Shown here piece by piece: positions 34,925 through 43,965 of a stretch of 64,000 bases of DNA; position 1 is the first letter of the stretch; each line of letters opens with the position of its first letter. The DNA is taken from assembly GCA_947503965.1 (NCBI GenBank), contig CANNFU010000003.1, forward strand, positions 186,001-250,000, in the 5' to 3' direction. Both the position numbers and the translations under genes were made by a program. Under the pieces are notes generated by a model. That model was not told the DNA's origin, made no database searches, and saw only the letters and a program-made list of their open reading frames with translations. Source of the stretch: an uncultured Paracoccaceae bacterium. Its GTDB lineage: Bacteria; Pseudomonadota; Alphaproteobacteria; Rhodobacterales; Rhodobacteraceae.

Positions 34925-34961
34925 GCGTCGCAATCGGGTTACCCCGTTTGCGGCGCTTTTT
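34925..34961 (+). terminator. Rho-independent terminator before dxs
   Basis: GCGTCGCAATCGGG pairs with CCCGTTTGCGGCGC (34925-34956, two mismatches or wobbles) and is followed by TTTTT. It lies 18 bases before dxs, so it either ends the puf transcript or attenuates dxs, depending on whether dxs is read from the puf promoter. Confidence 0.75.
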
Positions 34962-34979
34962 CATTCCAAAGGTGCTGTC

Positions 34980-36902
34980 ATGTCCCATCGCCCCGAAACG
35001 CCATTTCTTGATACCGTCGCTGGTCCGGCAGATGTGCGGCGTCTCAACGACACGGCTCTGGCCAATCTGGCCGATGATGTGCGGGCCGAGGTGATTTCAG
35101 CCGTGTCCCAGACCGGCGGGCATCTTGGGTCGTCGCTGGGCGTGGTTGAACTGACGGTCGCAATTCATGCGGTGTTTGACACGCCACGCGACAAGCTGAT
35201 TTTTGACGTGGGCCATCAGTGCTATCCGCACAAGGTGCTGACCGGGCGACGCGACCGCATCCGCACCTTGCGGCAAGAGGGCGGTTTGTCCGGTTTCACC
35301 AAACGTGCTGAAAGCGACTATGATCCCTTTGGCGCGGCCCATTCCAGCACGTCGATTTCTGCGGCGCTTGGTTTCACGGTTGGCCGCGATATGGGCATGC
35401 CCACAGGCGATGCGATTGCCGTGATCGGCGATGGGTCGATCAGCGCAGGCATGGCGTATGAGGCGTTGAATAATGCAGGCCACGAAGGCCGCCGGTTGTT
35501 CGTGATCCTGAATGATAATGAGATGTCGATTGCGCCACCCACCGGAGCGATGTCGCGGTACCTGTCCAGCCTCTATGCCTCACCCATGGGTGAGTTGCAT
35601 AAGATGGCCGAAGGGTTCGAGGCGGCGTTGCCCGGACCTCTGCGCGACCATGCGCGCCGCGCCCGTAATCTGGTGACGGGCATGCAAACCGGCGGCTCGG
35701 GCACGTTGTTCGAAGAGCTGGGCTTTTCCTACATCGGCCCGATTGACGGGCATGATATGTCCCAGCTTTTGCCGGTCCTGCGCGCCGCCAGAACCCGTGC
35801 CACCGGGCCGGTTCTGATCCATGTCTGCACCACCAAGGGCAAAGGCTATGCCCCCGCCGAAGGGGCGGCAGATTGCGGGCATGGCGTGTCGAAATTCAAC
35901 GTGGAGACCGGTGCGCAGGCCAAATCGAAACCGAATGCGCCCAGCTATACCAAGGTGTTCGGTTCCGCACTCGCGACCGAGGCGCAGCTTGATCCCAGTA
36001 TTGTCGCGGTGACTGCCGCGATGCCGTCGGGCACCGGCGTTGATATCATGGGTGCCCGGTTCAAAAACCGGGTGTTCGATGTGGGGATCGCCGAACAGCA
36101 CGGCGTGACATTCGCCGCCGGGATGGCGGCCAGCGGGCTAAAGCCCTTCTGTGCGATCTACTCGACCTTCCTGCAGCGTGGGTACGATCAGGTAGTGCAT
36201 GATGTGGCGCTGCAAAACCTGCCGGTGCGTTTTGCAATCGACCGCGCTGGCTTGGTGGGCGCTGATGGCCCGACCCATGCGGGGGCGTTCGATATCGGTT
36301 ACATGTTGGCACTGCCGAACATGGTCGTGATGGCGGCGGGGGATGAGCTGGAACTGATGCATATGGTGCGTACCGCTGCGGCCTATGACGCGGGGCCCAT
36401 CGCGTTCCGCTACCCGCGTGGCGAAGGCGTGGGTGTTGATCTGCCAGAGCGCGGAAACATCATCGAAATCGGCAAAGGGCGTATCGTGCAGGAAGGCACC
36501 GATATCGCTCTGTTGTCCTTTGGTGCGCATCTGGCAGAGTGCCAGAAAGCGGCAGAGGCTTTGGCCGCACAGGGCGTGTCCGTGACAATCGCCGATGCGC
36601 GATTTGCCAAACCGCTGGACCGCGATCTGATCCGGCAGCTTCTGCGCCATCACAAGGCGCTTGTGACCGTCGAACAGGGCGCACGCGGTGGTTTTGGGGC
36701 CATGGTGCTGCATGATCTGGCCAATGACGGATTGCTGGATGGCCGCTGCCAGGTCCGCACCATGACGCTGCCAGACCGCTATATCGATCAGGCATCACCT
36801 GATGCGATGTATGCGGATGCGGGGCTGACAGCGGTGGATATCGCGGCCACCGCGATGCAGGCGGCGGGAATTACGTTGAAGCGGATCGACGCGCCTGTTT
36901 AA
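34980..36902 (+). CDS. dxs: 1-deoxy-D-xylulose-5-phosphate synthase
   Basis: Dxs makes DXP from pyruvate and glyceraldehyde 3-phosphate with thiamine diphosphate, the first step of the non-mevalonate isoprenoid pathway feeding carotenoids and the bacteriochlorophyll tail. The 640-residue protein has [53 protein letters not shown] with the thiamine motif, the [20 protein letters not shown] transketolase block and [23 protein letters not shown] precedes the ATG. Its place after pufX matches Rhodobacter capsulatus and allows co-regulation with photosynthesis genes, though two hairpins lie between. Confidence 0.97.
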   Translation: MSHRPETPFLDTVAGPADVRRLNDTALANLADDVRAEVISAVSQTGGHLGSSLGVVELTVAIHAVFDTPRDKLIFDVGHQCYPHKVLTGRRDRIRTLRQEGGLSGFTKRAESDYDPFGAAHSSTSISAALGFTVGRDMGMPTGDAIAVIGDGSISAGMAYEALNNAGHEGRRLFVILNDNEMSIAPPTGAMSRYLSSLYASPMGELHKMAEGFEAALPGPLRDHARRARNLVTGMQTGGSGTLFEELGFSYIGPIDGHDMSQLLPVLRAARTRATGPVLIHVCTTKGKGYAPAEGAADCGHGVSKFNVETGAQAKSKPNAPSYTKVFGSALATEAQLDPSIVAVTAAMPSGTGVDIMGARFKNRVFDVGIAEQHGVTFAAGMAASGLKPFCAIYSTFLQRGYDQVVHDVALQNLPVRFAIDRAGLVGADGPTHAGAFDIGYMLALPNMVVMAAGDELELMHMVRTAAAYDAGPIAFRYPRGEGVGVDLPERGNIIEIGKGRIVQEGTDIALLSFGAHLAECQKAAEALAAQGVSVTIADARFAKPLDRDLIRQLLRHHKALVTVEQGARGGFGAMVLHDLANDGLLDGRCQVRTMTLPDRYIDQASPDAMYADAGLTAVDIAATAMQAAGITLKRIDAPV

Positions 36903-36904
36903 CC

Positions 36905-37801
36905 CTAGACCGCAACGCCGAGCGTTTTGAGAGCCTGAACAACCCGCGCGTCTTCTGACCGGGGTATCGGCAGGATAGGTCTCGGCGGCAGGGCGTCCGT
37001 CAACGCCAACAGCCGCGCAATCGCATAGACGACACGCAGACTGCCGAACTCTTGAAAAAGCGCCCAAAGGCCGGCGAATTCCTGATCCAGTTTGCGCATT
37101 ATGTCCGTTTCGCCCGCTATAGCGGCGCTCGCCAGTTTCATGGCCTGTTCAGGAAGGATACCGCCCACGACACTGTACCACGTATCGGCCCCGGCCAGCA
37201 GCGCATCCGCACAGCCCCAATCCGCACTATACCCAATAGCAAAACCGTCAGGCATGACCGTGCGCAATCGCTGCAGGTCCGCGCTGACATCGCCGTCAGA
37301 TGGCAGTGGCATTTTGACAGCGCTGATGTTTGCCACCGCGGCCAGACGTTCCAACAGGCCCGTGCTGAACGTGAAATGCGTCGTTCCGGGGTTGTTATAG
37401 ATACATAAGGGCAAGGCCGTCGCATCCGCGACAGTGCAGAAATGCTGATAGACCTCATCTTGCGTCAATGGCGTGTACGAGACCGGAGCCATCAGCAGCC
37501 CATCTGCACCCGCGTTTTCCGCATCACATGCAAGGTTCACGGCATCATCGGTGCGCAAACTACCAATGCCGACAATCAAGGGCACGTGACCTTGCACGCG
37601 GTCGACGGCGGCATCGATGGCCCGTTTACGCTCTGCCCGGGTCAGATAGGCGTAGGTTCCCGTACTGCCCAAAAGTCCGATTGATGAAACATCAGCCGCC
37701 ACCAGCCTATCCAGCAGGCGACAAAGCCCATCTGTATCAACCCGCCCATCTGCGCTGGCCGGTGTGATGGGAAATGCGGACATGCCGTTGAAAAGCGTCA
37801 T
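36905..37801 (-). CDS. DapA/NAL-family lyase or aldolase
   Basis: A 298-residue TIM-barrel enzyme of the dihydrodipicolinate synthase/N-acetylneuraminate lyase family. The Schiff-base Lys is K163 in ISAVKMPLPS and the catalytic Tyr is in IYNNPGTT (about 135); GLLGSTGTYAYL (about 42) replaces the usual GTTGE phosphate/carboxylate-binding loop. The Ala/Thr/Tyr changes in that loop make a true lysine-pathway role less likely, so it may cleave or form another 2-oxo acid. It converges on dxs with only two bases between stops. Confidence 0.85.
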   Translation of the reverse strand: MTLFNGMSAFPITPASADGRVDTDGLCRLLDRLVAADVSSIGLLGSTGTYAYLTRAERKRAIDAAVDRVQGHVPLIVGIGSLRTDDAVNLACDAENAGADGLLMAPVSYTPLTQDEVYQHFCTVADATALPLCIYNNPGTTHFTFSTGLLERLAAVANISAVKMPLPSDGDVSADLQRLRTVMPDGFAIGYSADWGCADALLAGADTWYSVVGGILPEQAMKLASAAIAGETDIMRKLDQEFAGLWALFQEFGSLRVVYAIARLLALTDALPPRPILPIPRSEDARVVQALKTLGVAV

Positions 37802-37834
37802 AATCGGCCTCTCTGCTTTTAAGTGATGTCCCCG

Positions 37835-38947
37835 CTATAAAGGATCTGTCTGAAACAGCCAGACCTTCAGCCCGCCATGGGGAATAGGTGCGCCTTTGGG
37901 TTTGAAGGGAAGACCTGTTGCCTTCGCAAGGCTTGCATCATTCGTCACGATACCAACACGCCATCCTGCAAACCGTTGTTTCAGCGCGTCACCCAGCCCT
38001 GCATAGACGCTGAAAAGCATCTTTTGGTTCCCGATCCGCCCGCCATACGGGGGATTACAGATCACCAGACCGGGTGGGCCTTCGGGGCGCGTGATATCAG
38101 CGGCGTTCAGATTGGTGAACGTGATTGCGTCAGCAACACCAGCACGTTCCGCGTTGGCCGCCGCCATACGGATGGCGCCTGCGTCACGATCGGAACCGTA
38201 GAAGTGGGGGGTGACGGGAAGATGGGTGAGATCACCCATCCTACGCATATCCTGCCAGACGTCGCGATCAAAACTGGAGAGATGTTCGAAGGCGAAATGG
38301 CGGGTCCGGCCGGGGTACAGACCGGCTGCAATCTCGGCAGCTTCAATCAGGAACGTGCCAGAGCCGCACATTGGGTCCAGCACGGGCATTGTCGCGTCAT
38401 AGCCACATTCATGCAAAAACAGGCTCGCCAGCGTCTCGCGCATGGGGGCTTTGCCGACCGCCTCTTTGTGGCCCCGCTTATGCAGGCTTTCGCCGGATGT
38501 ATCGACGCTGATCGTGACGCGGTTGTCGTCGATCCGGACCTTGATCGCGACAGGCGCGTCGGCGGTGATCGTAAAGCCATTGGCCTTGAGCGCGGTTTCA
38601 ATCCGCTGGGTGGCAGCACCAGCATGGTAGATCTTGGATTTGCGGGATGTGCTGACCTCAACCTTCACGGGTACATCCGTGCGCAGGACATCCGTCCAGG
38701 CGAATTTGTGCGCGCGTTTGTCGAGCTGCGCGAGGTGAAACGCCATGAAACTGCCGATGCGCGCGAGAACGCGGGTCGCGCCGCGCATGGTCAGGTTTGC
38801 GCGCCACACATCGTTCCAATCGCCCTCAATGGACACGCCACCGGCAACTTGCTTTGCATCTGCAAAGCCGTTCGCGACAGCCTCTGCGTGCAGGCTGTGT
38901 TCCAGCCCGGGAGTGCCGACCATGAAGATTTCAAAGCGCTGTGTCAT
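37835..38947 (-). CDS. THUMP-domain rRNA guanine-N2 methyltransferase, RlmL-like
   Basis: A 370-residue RNA methyltransferase. A THUMP RNA-binding domain (about 45-155) is followed by PLDPMCGSGTFLIEAAEIA-type SAM motif I (190-207; DPMCGSGTFL), FYGSDRDAGAIR, and the catalytic motif IV CNPPYGGRI (297-305), which marks N2-guanine methylation. It corresponds to the RlmL half of E. coli RlmKL; the RlmK domain is absent, as in many alphaproteobacteria. The ATG at 38947 starts MTQRFEIFMVGTPGLE; the open frame to 39010 lacks support. A palindromic repeat-like sequence encodes residues 236-242 in a linker. Confidence 0.88.
   Translation of the reverse strand: MTQRFEIFMVGTPGLEHSLHAEAVANGFADAKQVAGGVSIEGDWNDVWRANLTMRGATRVLARIGSFMAFHLAQLDKRAHKFAWTDVLRTDVPVKVEVSTSRKSKIYHAGAATQRIETALKANGFTITADAPVAIKVRIDDNRVTISVDTSGESLHKRGHKEAVGKAPMRETLASLFLHECGYDATMPVLDPMCGSGTFLIEAAEIAAGLYPGRTRHFAFEHLSSFDRDVWQDMRRMGDLTHLPVTPHFYGSDRDAGAIRMAAANAERAGVADAITFTNLNAADITRPEGPPGLVICNPPYGGRIGNQKMLFSVYAGLGDALKQRFAGWRVGIVTNDASLAKATGLPFKPKGAPIPHGGLKVWLFQTDPL
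38221..38240. repeat. In-frame palindrome in the rlmL-like gene (GATGGGTGA-GA-TCACCCATC)
   Basis: Perfect 9-bp arms around a GA loop. The arms are identical to the core of the intergenic palindrome at 5985-6008. Read on the coding strand it gives RMGDLTH between the SAM motif and FYGSDRD. It may be a small palindromic element inserted in frame. Confidence 0.75.
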
Positions 38948-38994
38948 TGATCGTGCATAGTGGTAACTGTGCGCTGCATGCAAGCGGGGGTTCG

Positions 38995-39360
38995 ATGACA
39001 GACACGGCATTATTGGACGAACTCACAACATGTGAAACGGCCGTTTGGCAGGCGCTGGTTGATGGGAGCGTGGCCGCCGACATGGCCGCGTTGCATGACA
39101 GTTTTCTGGGCGTGTACCCGACCGGCTTTGCAGACAAGGCCGCGCATGCCGGGCAACTGGCGGACGGCCCGACAATTGCTGCGTTTGATCTGTCCGATTT
39201 GCGTGCAATGCGCCTTGGGTCACAGCATGCGCTGCTGTCCTATCTTGCCCGGTTTCGCCGCCCCGATGGGCCGGAAGAGCAGATGTATGTCAGTTCCATC
39301 TGGATGCGTGACAAGGGCGGCTGGCGGAACGTGTTCAGCCAGGACACACCTGCCGGTTAG
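38995..39360 (+). CDS. Small NTF2/SnoaL-like protein (DUF4440 type)
   Basis: A 121-residue soluble protein with no signal peptide. MTDTALLDELTTCETAVWQAL, then LHDSFLGVYPTGFADK, FDLSDLRAMRLGSQHALLSY and a C-terminal strand pair MYVSSIWMRDKGGWRNVFSQDTP fit the cone-shaped NTF2-like fold of DUF4440 proteins, where W-KDGWRNVFSQ-type endings are usual. No catalytic residues can be assigned. GGGGG precedes the ATG at 38995. It is divergent from the rlmL-like gene and converges on the Slam-like gene, with a four-base overlap of the ends. Confidence 0.75.
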   Translation: MTDTALLDELTTCETAVWQALVDGSVAADMAALHDSFLGVYPTGFADKAAHAGQLADGPTIAAFDLSDLRAMRLGSQHALLSYLARFRRPDGPEEQMYVSSIWMRDKGGWRNVFSQDTPAG

Positions 39361-40748
39361 AAATTCGACGCCACACCGAAGCGCAACGAAATCTCGCTTG
39401 AATCCGCAACCGAGACGTCGGATTCAGTTTGCGAGGCGAAAAGCGAGACGCTGGGCGAGAAGCCGAAATATGCGATATCCTCGAACACGCCTGTGATGCC
39501 CGCGCTCAGCAAATGGTCGCGGCGGCCATCAAAGGTGATCGAGAACTCTTCAAACGATCGATAGCCGATTTCAGTAAAGGTTGACCATCGGGTCCCAGCA
39601 AATGCGGTGGCATAGGTATAATCAAGACGCAGACGATATTCTTCAAAGGTGCTTTCTTCATCGGCGTCATTATACCGGCCCGATAGCGTAAACCGCACCA
39701 TGTCGTTGTTGGGCAGGCTGATGGAATATGCACCGCTGAGATCATAAATATCGACATCCAGCAGGCCCGGCGCGATGGCATTTTGCTGGCGCATCGATCC
39801 TTCAAATAGCAGCGCCGTATTCGGGCTCAGGATGATCTGCTGCGCCAGAATGAGGTCGCCATAACTGACAAGCAGCTCATCCGCCCGCCAGTAATAACCT
39901 GTATTCAGCGCAACACGTGTCGGCCCCAGAGGGCTGAGGTTTGTCTGCCGCTGCTCTAATGAAAATTCGGCCAGAACGGCGGAAAAATCACTTTGTTTCA
40001 ATGAATTGACGACCTCGATATCCGATGCGGCAAGACTGTCGCGCGTGTCATCCGAAAAGATGACGCCCTGCCCATACAGCAGCGCGCCGATATTTGTCGT
40101 CTGGCTGCGATCCTGAGACAGTCTATATGTGATCCGGGCGCTGCCGGAATATTCTAGCCCCGACAGCGAAAGCTGATCCTCGCGCAGTCCCAGTTCAATC
40201 GCGCAGGTGCCATCAAGGTTCTCAAAACACAGGCTGTCGCTGTCTGACCCGCCATTGATGTTGTCAGATGGCGCGATAGATGCGGTGTATTGTGTCGAAA
40301 GTGGATTAGCTGTTTGCGCGCGCTGAAAGGCGCGCACGACTGCTTCGGCCTCTTCCTCGGTCTGGATATGGTTGGCCGCACGGCGAAACCACAATTCGGA
40401 CCGGGCGAAGTGTTTGGCGCGGAAATGGGCGGTACCGGCCAGCCTTGCCGCTTGCAGTTTTGTGCTTTCGGTTGTGGCGGCGCGATAGGCGCGCCCGGCG
40501 CTGGAGGCGGACTGACCGTGGTTCCCCAGATCGGCCTGCGCCAGGGCCAAAAGGTACAGGGCAGCAAAGCTATCGGGATTTAATGCCAGCAACTGGTTTG
40601 CCAGCAGCACGGTTTGGGCCGGGTCACCGCCCACCAAAGCCTCTTCTGCGCGGGCCTGTATCTGGGCTGGGTCGGTTTGGCTGATGGCCTGGGTGGCCAG
40701 CGCAGCCAGCGCCGCGATCATCCAGCAAAGACGTTGTCGTTTCTTCAT
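39357..40748 (-). CDS. Outer-membrane TPR/beta-barrel protein, surface lipoprotein assembly modifier (Slam)-like
   Basis: A 463-residue secreted protein. A signal peptide (MKKRQRLCWMIAALAALATQAIS) is followed by a helical region with TPR-like repeats (about 25-140: ALVGGDPAQTVLLANQLLA, FAALYLLALAQADLGNHGQS, HFRAKHFARSELWFRRA). From about residue 160 the protein alternates short amphipathic strands to a final Phe (SLRFGVASNF), the mark of an outer-membrane barrel. TPR plus a C-terminal barrel is the plan of Slam proteins (DUF560), which help move lipoproteins to the cell surface. It is divergent from two lipoprotein genes. A GTG at 40763 is an alternative start. Confidence 0.7.
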   Translation of the reverse strand: MKKRQRLCWMIAALAALATQAISQTDPAQIQARAEEALVGGDPAQTVLLANQLLALNPDSFAALYLLALAQADLGNHGQSASSAGRAYRAATTESTKLQAARLAGTAHFRAKHFARSELWFRRAANHIQTEEEAEAVVRAFQRAQTANPLSTQYTASIAPSDNINGGSDSDSLCFENLDGTCAIELGLREDQLSLSGLEYSGSARITYRLSQDRSQTTNIGALLYGQGVIFSDDTRDSLAASDIEVVNSLKQSDFSAVLAEFSLEQRQTNLSPLGPTRVALNTGYYWRADELLVSYGDLILAQQIILSPNTALLFEGSMRQQNAIAPGLLDVDIYDLSGAYSISLPNNDMVRFTLSGRYNDADEESTFEEYRLRLDYTYATAFAGTRWSTFTEIGYRSFEEFSITFDGRRDHLLSAGITGVFEDIAYFGFSPSVSLFASQTESDVSVADSSEISLRFGVASNF

Positions 40749-40952
40749 GGCCAGCCGTTTCACCCCTTAAAGACCGACAAAGGGATAACGAGATTTCCGT
40801 GTTGCACAAGGCTTCACCGGTGACGTCCTAATATCGGCCATGGCCGTCTATGCGGTCGGCGGATAATCGCCTTCGCTGAGGCTCGTTTTACTTTTTGTTT
40901 CTGAAAAACCCGTAAGCCCATTAGCAATGCTGATTGGGGCGTGGAGAAACGT

Positions 40953-41483
40953 ATGAACAAAATTATTTCTGTTGTGGCACTGATGGGCCTTTCGGCGTGT
41001 CTGGGCAGCGGGTCAAGCGATGAGACACCAACGATTCCGGTTGATTTGACACCTGATCAGCCTGATGTGGCAATGAATACCGAATTTGGCACGTTGTTGA
41101 ACGGCATGCGTATGGGCAACGATGCGACCTATGACAGCCGCATTGGTCGGGCCGCACAGTTACACGCCAACGACATGATTGACCGCGACTACTTTGCGGT
41201 AACCATCCCCGGCACAGTTGGAAACAACGATGGCATGGAGGACATCGGTGATCGCGTGACCGCACAAGGGTATATTTGGAGCGACATTGTTCAGTTGATT
41301 GCGCAGGGTGACTTTACGGTAAGTGAAGCCCTAGCCGAGCTGGACAACGCCGGTGAGTGTGGTGGCGGTGGTCAGGACCTCTGTATAACAAGCGTTTTCT
41401 TGACCGATTTCGGGATCGCAAAGGCTGGTGCCGGCGATGGTCAGAAGTGGGTTCTTGTGCTGGCCGGGCAAGGCGACTCTTAG
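40953..41483 (+). CDS. Lipoprotein with degenerate CAP-like domain
   Basis: A 176-residue lipoprotein. MNKIISVVALMGLSAC is a lipoprotein signal with Cys16 at the lipobox, followed by an acidic, Pro/Thr-rich linker. The rest aligns by eye with the neighbouring CAP protein: TEFGTLLNGMRMGNDATYDS, then RIGRAAQLHANDMIDRDYF, and FLTDFGIAKAGAGDGQKWVLV. The CAP tetrad is missing: the His-containing HTG, the GEN and the SPGH of its paralogue are replaced by non-matching residues. An extra ECGGGGQDLC pair may form a disulphide. It is probably an outer-membrane or surface binding protein rather than an enzyme. Confidence 0.75.
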   Translation: MNKIISVVALMGLSACLGSGSSDETPTIPVDLTPDQPDVAMNTEFGTLLNGMRMGNDATYDSRIGRAAQLHANDMIDRDYFAVTIPGTVGNNDGMEDIGDRVTAQGYIWSDIVQLIAQGDFTVSEALAELDNAGECGGGGQDLCITSVFLTDFGIAKAGAGDGQKWVLVLAGQGDS

Positions 41484-41647
41484 GTTCGCGCAACAGCCGA
41501 GATGACTTCGGTTCATCAGCGGCAACTTGCCATGATTTCGATCATTTTTGGCGCGTTGCTGCCTTCGATTTGCCTGTCATATCTCTTTCATTGTGAGTGG
41601 CAATCACTGTGTCTTAGCTGGGTGGGGCAAAGACTGGAGTAATACCC

Positions 41648-42175
41648 ATGAGAGCTTCCCTAGCGGCAATCGCTGTCTGCCTCCTTGCCGCTTGTAGCGG
41701 CGGGGGTGGATCGGATGGATCGCCCGTGATCATCCCATCCGACAATCCGTCATCACCTACCGCGCCTACGCCACCGCCGGGACCCACGTTGCCAAATGTC
41801 GATGAATCGTTCGAGGGCATGTTGAACGGTGTCCGGGCTGCGAACGGTGCCGCGCCCTTGACCTATGATGTACGGCTTGGCCGCGCGGCGCAGGCCCATG
41901 CCAATGACATGCTGGCGATGGGGCGCATGACCCATACCGGCAGCGACGGGTCGAATGCCGGCCAACGTATCAGCCGTGAAGGCTATAACTGGATCACATG
42001 GGGCGAAAATGTCGCGCGCGGCCAGCGCGATGAAGAGGCTGTGCTGAATGCCTGGGTGAACTCTCCCGGCCATCAGGCCAACAATGTGAACCCGAATTTC
42101 GAAGATTTTGCACTGGCCAAGGCCGGGTCAGGGTCCAGCCAATACTGGGCGCTGGTTTTCGCGACAGAACGCTAG
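41648..42175 (+). CDS. CAP (SCP/PR-1) domain lipoprotein
   Basis: A 175-residue lipoprotein: [16 protein letters not shown] is the signal with lipobox LLAAC, then GGGGSDG and a Pro/Ser/Thr-rich linker. The CAP domain (about 55-175) has [70 protein letters not shown] and YWALVFA, with both tetrad His residues and the Glu kept. CAP proteins bind lipids or act on envelope and surface components; the exact role is unknown. It is a tandem paralogue of the preceding gene. The stop overlaps the end of the convergent methyltransferase gene by four bases. Confidence 0.88.
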   Translation: MRASLAAIAVCLLAACSGGGGSDGSPVIIPSDNPSSPTAPTPPPGPTLPNVDESFEGMLNGVRAANGAAPLTYDVRLGRAAQAHANDMLAMGRMTHTGSDGSNAGQRISREGYNWITWGENVARGQRDEEAVLNAWVNSPGHQANNVNPNFEDFALAKAGSGSSQYWALVFATER

Positions 42176-42948
42176 GCTTGCGCGCGTTGCGCAGTCCGGG
42201 CCGTTTCCGGCTTGGGCTGCGGTTTTGTGATCCCTTCCAGCGCGCGCAGCGGCTTCTTGACCGCTTCGCCCAGCCCCGGTCGGGTCGGTGCGGCCATCTG
42301 TTTGCTGACCTCAACAATCAGCACCCCACCGGCGGCCACCATCGGGATGTTATGACCGACCCTTTCAAGAAAGCTCGCTGATTTCCGCCAGAGCTTGCGG
42401 GCAGATGGCGGCTGATACAGCGCGGACATCGTGCGCTCCGTCACGAAATGATGCCTGCGCAACTGTGCCTCAAGCTGGCTGAGTGAATAGGGGCGCCCAT
42501 AGCCGAAAGGGGTCGCATCCGACCGCGACCATAGCCCAGCCCGGTTCGGCACGATGAATACCGCCCGTCCGCCGGGACCCAGCACGCGCCATGCCTCATC
42601 CAGCAGGGCGGATGGCTGTTCTGTCGTCTCAAGCCCGTGCATCAGCACCAGCTTGTCCACGTGGCCTGTCTCCAACGGCCACAGCGTATCTTCGCACAGC
42701 ACGCTGACATTCTGCCCGTCCGGCGGCCATGGCATGACGCCTTGCGGTCCGGGCATCAGCCCGATCACACGGCGCGCATCCTTCAGGAACGGGCGCAGCA
42801 GCGGCACAGCAAACCCAAAACCGACGACCATCTGGCCCTTGGCCTCTGGCCAAAGCGTGACCAGCTCGTCCCGGATCACCTTTTGTGCGGCCCGGCCCAA
42901 GGCGCTGCGGTAGTAGAAATTTCGCAGGTCAAGCACATCAAGATGCAT
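42172..42948 (-). CDS. Class I SAM-dependent methyltransferase, atypical motif I
   Basis: A 258-residue protein starting [15 protein letters not shown], with [21 protein letters not shown] where the SAM-binding loop should be, [31 protein letters not shown] (motif IV region) and [18 protein letters not shown] (motif V/VI). This is a divergent class I methyltransferase conserved next to gloB in related bacteria as far as I recall; the substrate is unknown. It is divergent from gloB, 63 bases apart. The ATG at 42948 is preferred to one eight codons upstream, which would crowd the shared promoter. Confidence 0.8.
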   Translation of the reverse strand: MHLDVLDLRNFYYRSALGRAAQKVIRDELVTLWPEAKGQMVVGFGFAVPLLRPFLKDARRVIGLMPGPQGVMPWPPDGQNVSVLCEDTLWPLETGHVDKLVLMHGLETTEQPSALLDEAWRVLGPGGRAVFIVPNRAGLWSRSDATPFGYGRPYSLSQLEAQLRRHHFVTERTMSALYQPPSARKLWRKSASFLERVGHNIPMVAAGGVLIVEVSKQMAAPTRPGLGEAVKKPLRALEGITKPQPKPETARTAQRAQA

Positions 42949-43011
42949 TGCGGTTTCCGGCCCCTTCGGCAAAGCTGTCGGTGAAGCATATCAACAGAGA
43001 GCGACAATACC

Positions 43012-43785
43012 ATGGCAAACGCAAGCGCAGTTGAACTGGTCGTTGTTCCCTGCCTGTCAGATAATTATGCGTTTCTGGTACATAATGGTGAAACCGGGCA
43101 GACCGCGCTGATTGATGCACCAGAGGTCGCGCCGATCGCGCTGGCGCTTGCTGAACGGGGCTGGACGCTAAGCGATATCCTGATCACGCATCATCATGAT
43201 GATCATATCGGTGGTGTGGACGAACTGCGTGCCGGTGCCCGCGTCATCGGGGCCAAGGCAGATGCCCATCGCCTGCCCCCGCTTGATCTGGCGGTGGCGG
43301 ACGGCGACACCATCACGGTTTGCGGCGAAACGACCCATGTGATGGACGTGTCCGGCCACACCGTCGGCCATGTTGCCTATCACATGCCCGGTGCCGGATA
43401 CGCATTTACGGCCGATAGTCTGATGGCGCTGGGCTGTGGCCGCCTGTTCGAGGGCACCCCCGCCCAGATGTGGCACAGCATGCAAAAACTGCGTGCATTA
43501 CCGGAAAACACGATAATTTGCTCGGGCCATGAATATACCGCGGCAAATGCGCGTTTTGCAGCATCCCTTGACCCGGACAATCCTGATCTTATGTCTCGTA
43601 TCGAGGGAATAAAAACGGCCCGCGCCAGCGGACATGCGACGGTTCCCTCTACTTTGCGCGACGAGAAGCGCACAAACCCGTTTTTACGTGCTGATGACCC
43701 GGAATTTAAGATAATTCTGGGTATGGCAGATGCTTCCGATGTGGATGTCTTTGCACATGTACGTACCGCGAAAGACAAATTTTGA
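43012..43785 (+). CDS. gloB: Hydroxyacylglutathione hydrolase (glyoxalase II)
   Basis: GloB hydrolyses S-lactoylglutathione to lactate and glutathione, ending the glyoxalase detoxification of methylglyoxal. The 257-residue metallo-beta-lactamase-fold protein has THHHDDHIGG (60-68) for the metal centre, DVSGHTVGHVAYH, FTADSLMALGCGRLFEG, the GHEYTAANARFA block and C-terminal EKRTNPFLR, the glutathione-binding segment. The length is typical. The ATG at 43012 follows an AGAGAGCG stretch. Confidence 0.96.
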   Translation: MANASAVELVVVPCLSDNYAFLVHNGETGQTALIDAPEVAPIALALAERGWTLSDILITHHHDDHIGGVDELRAGARVIGAKADAHRLPPLDLAVADGDTITVCGETTHVMDVSGHTVGHVAYHMPGAGYAFTADSLMALGCGRLFEGTPAQMWHSMQKLRALPENTIICSGHEYTAANARFAASLDPDNPDLMSRIEGIKTARASGHATVPSTLRDEKRTNPFLRADDPEFKIILGMADASDVDVFAHVRTAKDKF

Positions 43786-43828
43786 CCACGATGTCGTGTC
43801 AGCGTGCTCAAAAGCAGATGAATTCCAG

Positions 43829-43851
43829 GGCATCACGCGATTTGTGATGCC
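43829..43851 (+). terminator. Hairpin between gloB and clpA
   Basis: GGCATCAC (43829-43836) and GTGATGCC (43844-43851) pair around a 7-base loop, 44 bases after gloB. No T-run follows, only GAAATGGAAAAAAG. It may end or protect the gloB transcript. Confidence 0.5.
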
Positions 43852-43965
43852 GAAATGGAAAAAAGTCCTTGAAGGTTTCATCAGAAAACCAAACCTTAAG
43901 GATAAGAGGCCACGGTTGGCAAATGCAGGGCAAATGCTGACCCCCGATATGAAGGAGCACATGAC

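Noticed and set aside
43867-43900. Possible heat-shock sigma-32 promoter for clpA (CTTGAA followed by a downstream CCAAACC)
   Set aside because: Only the -35-like CTTGAA fits; no CCCCAT-type -10 box is present at suitable spacing.
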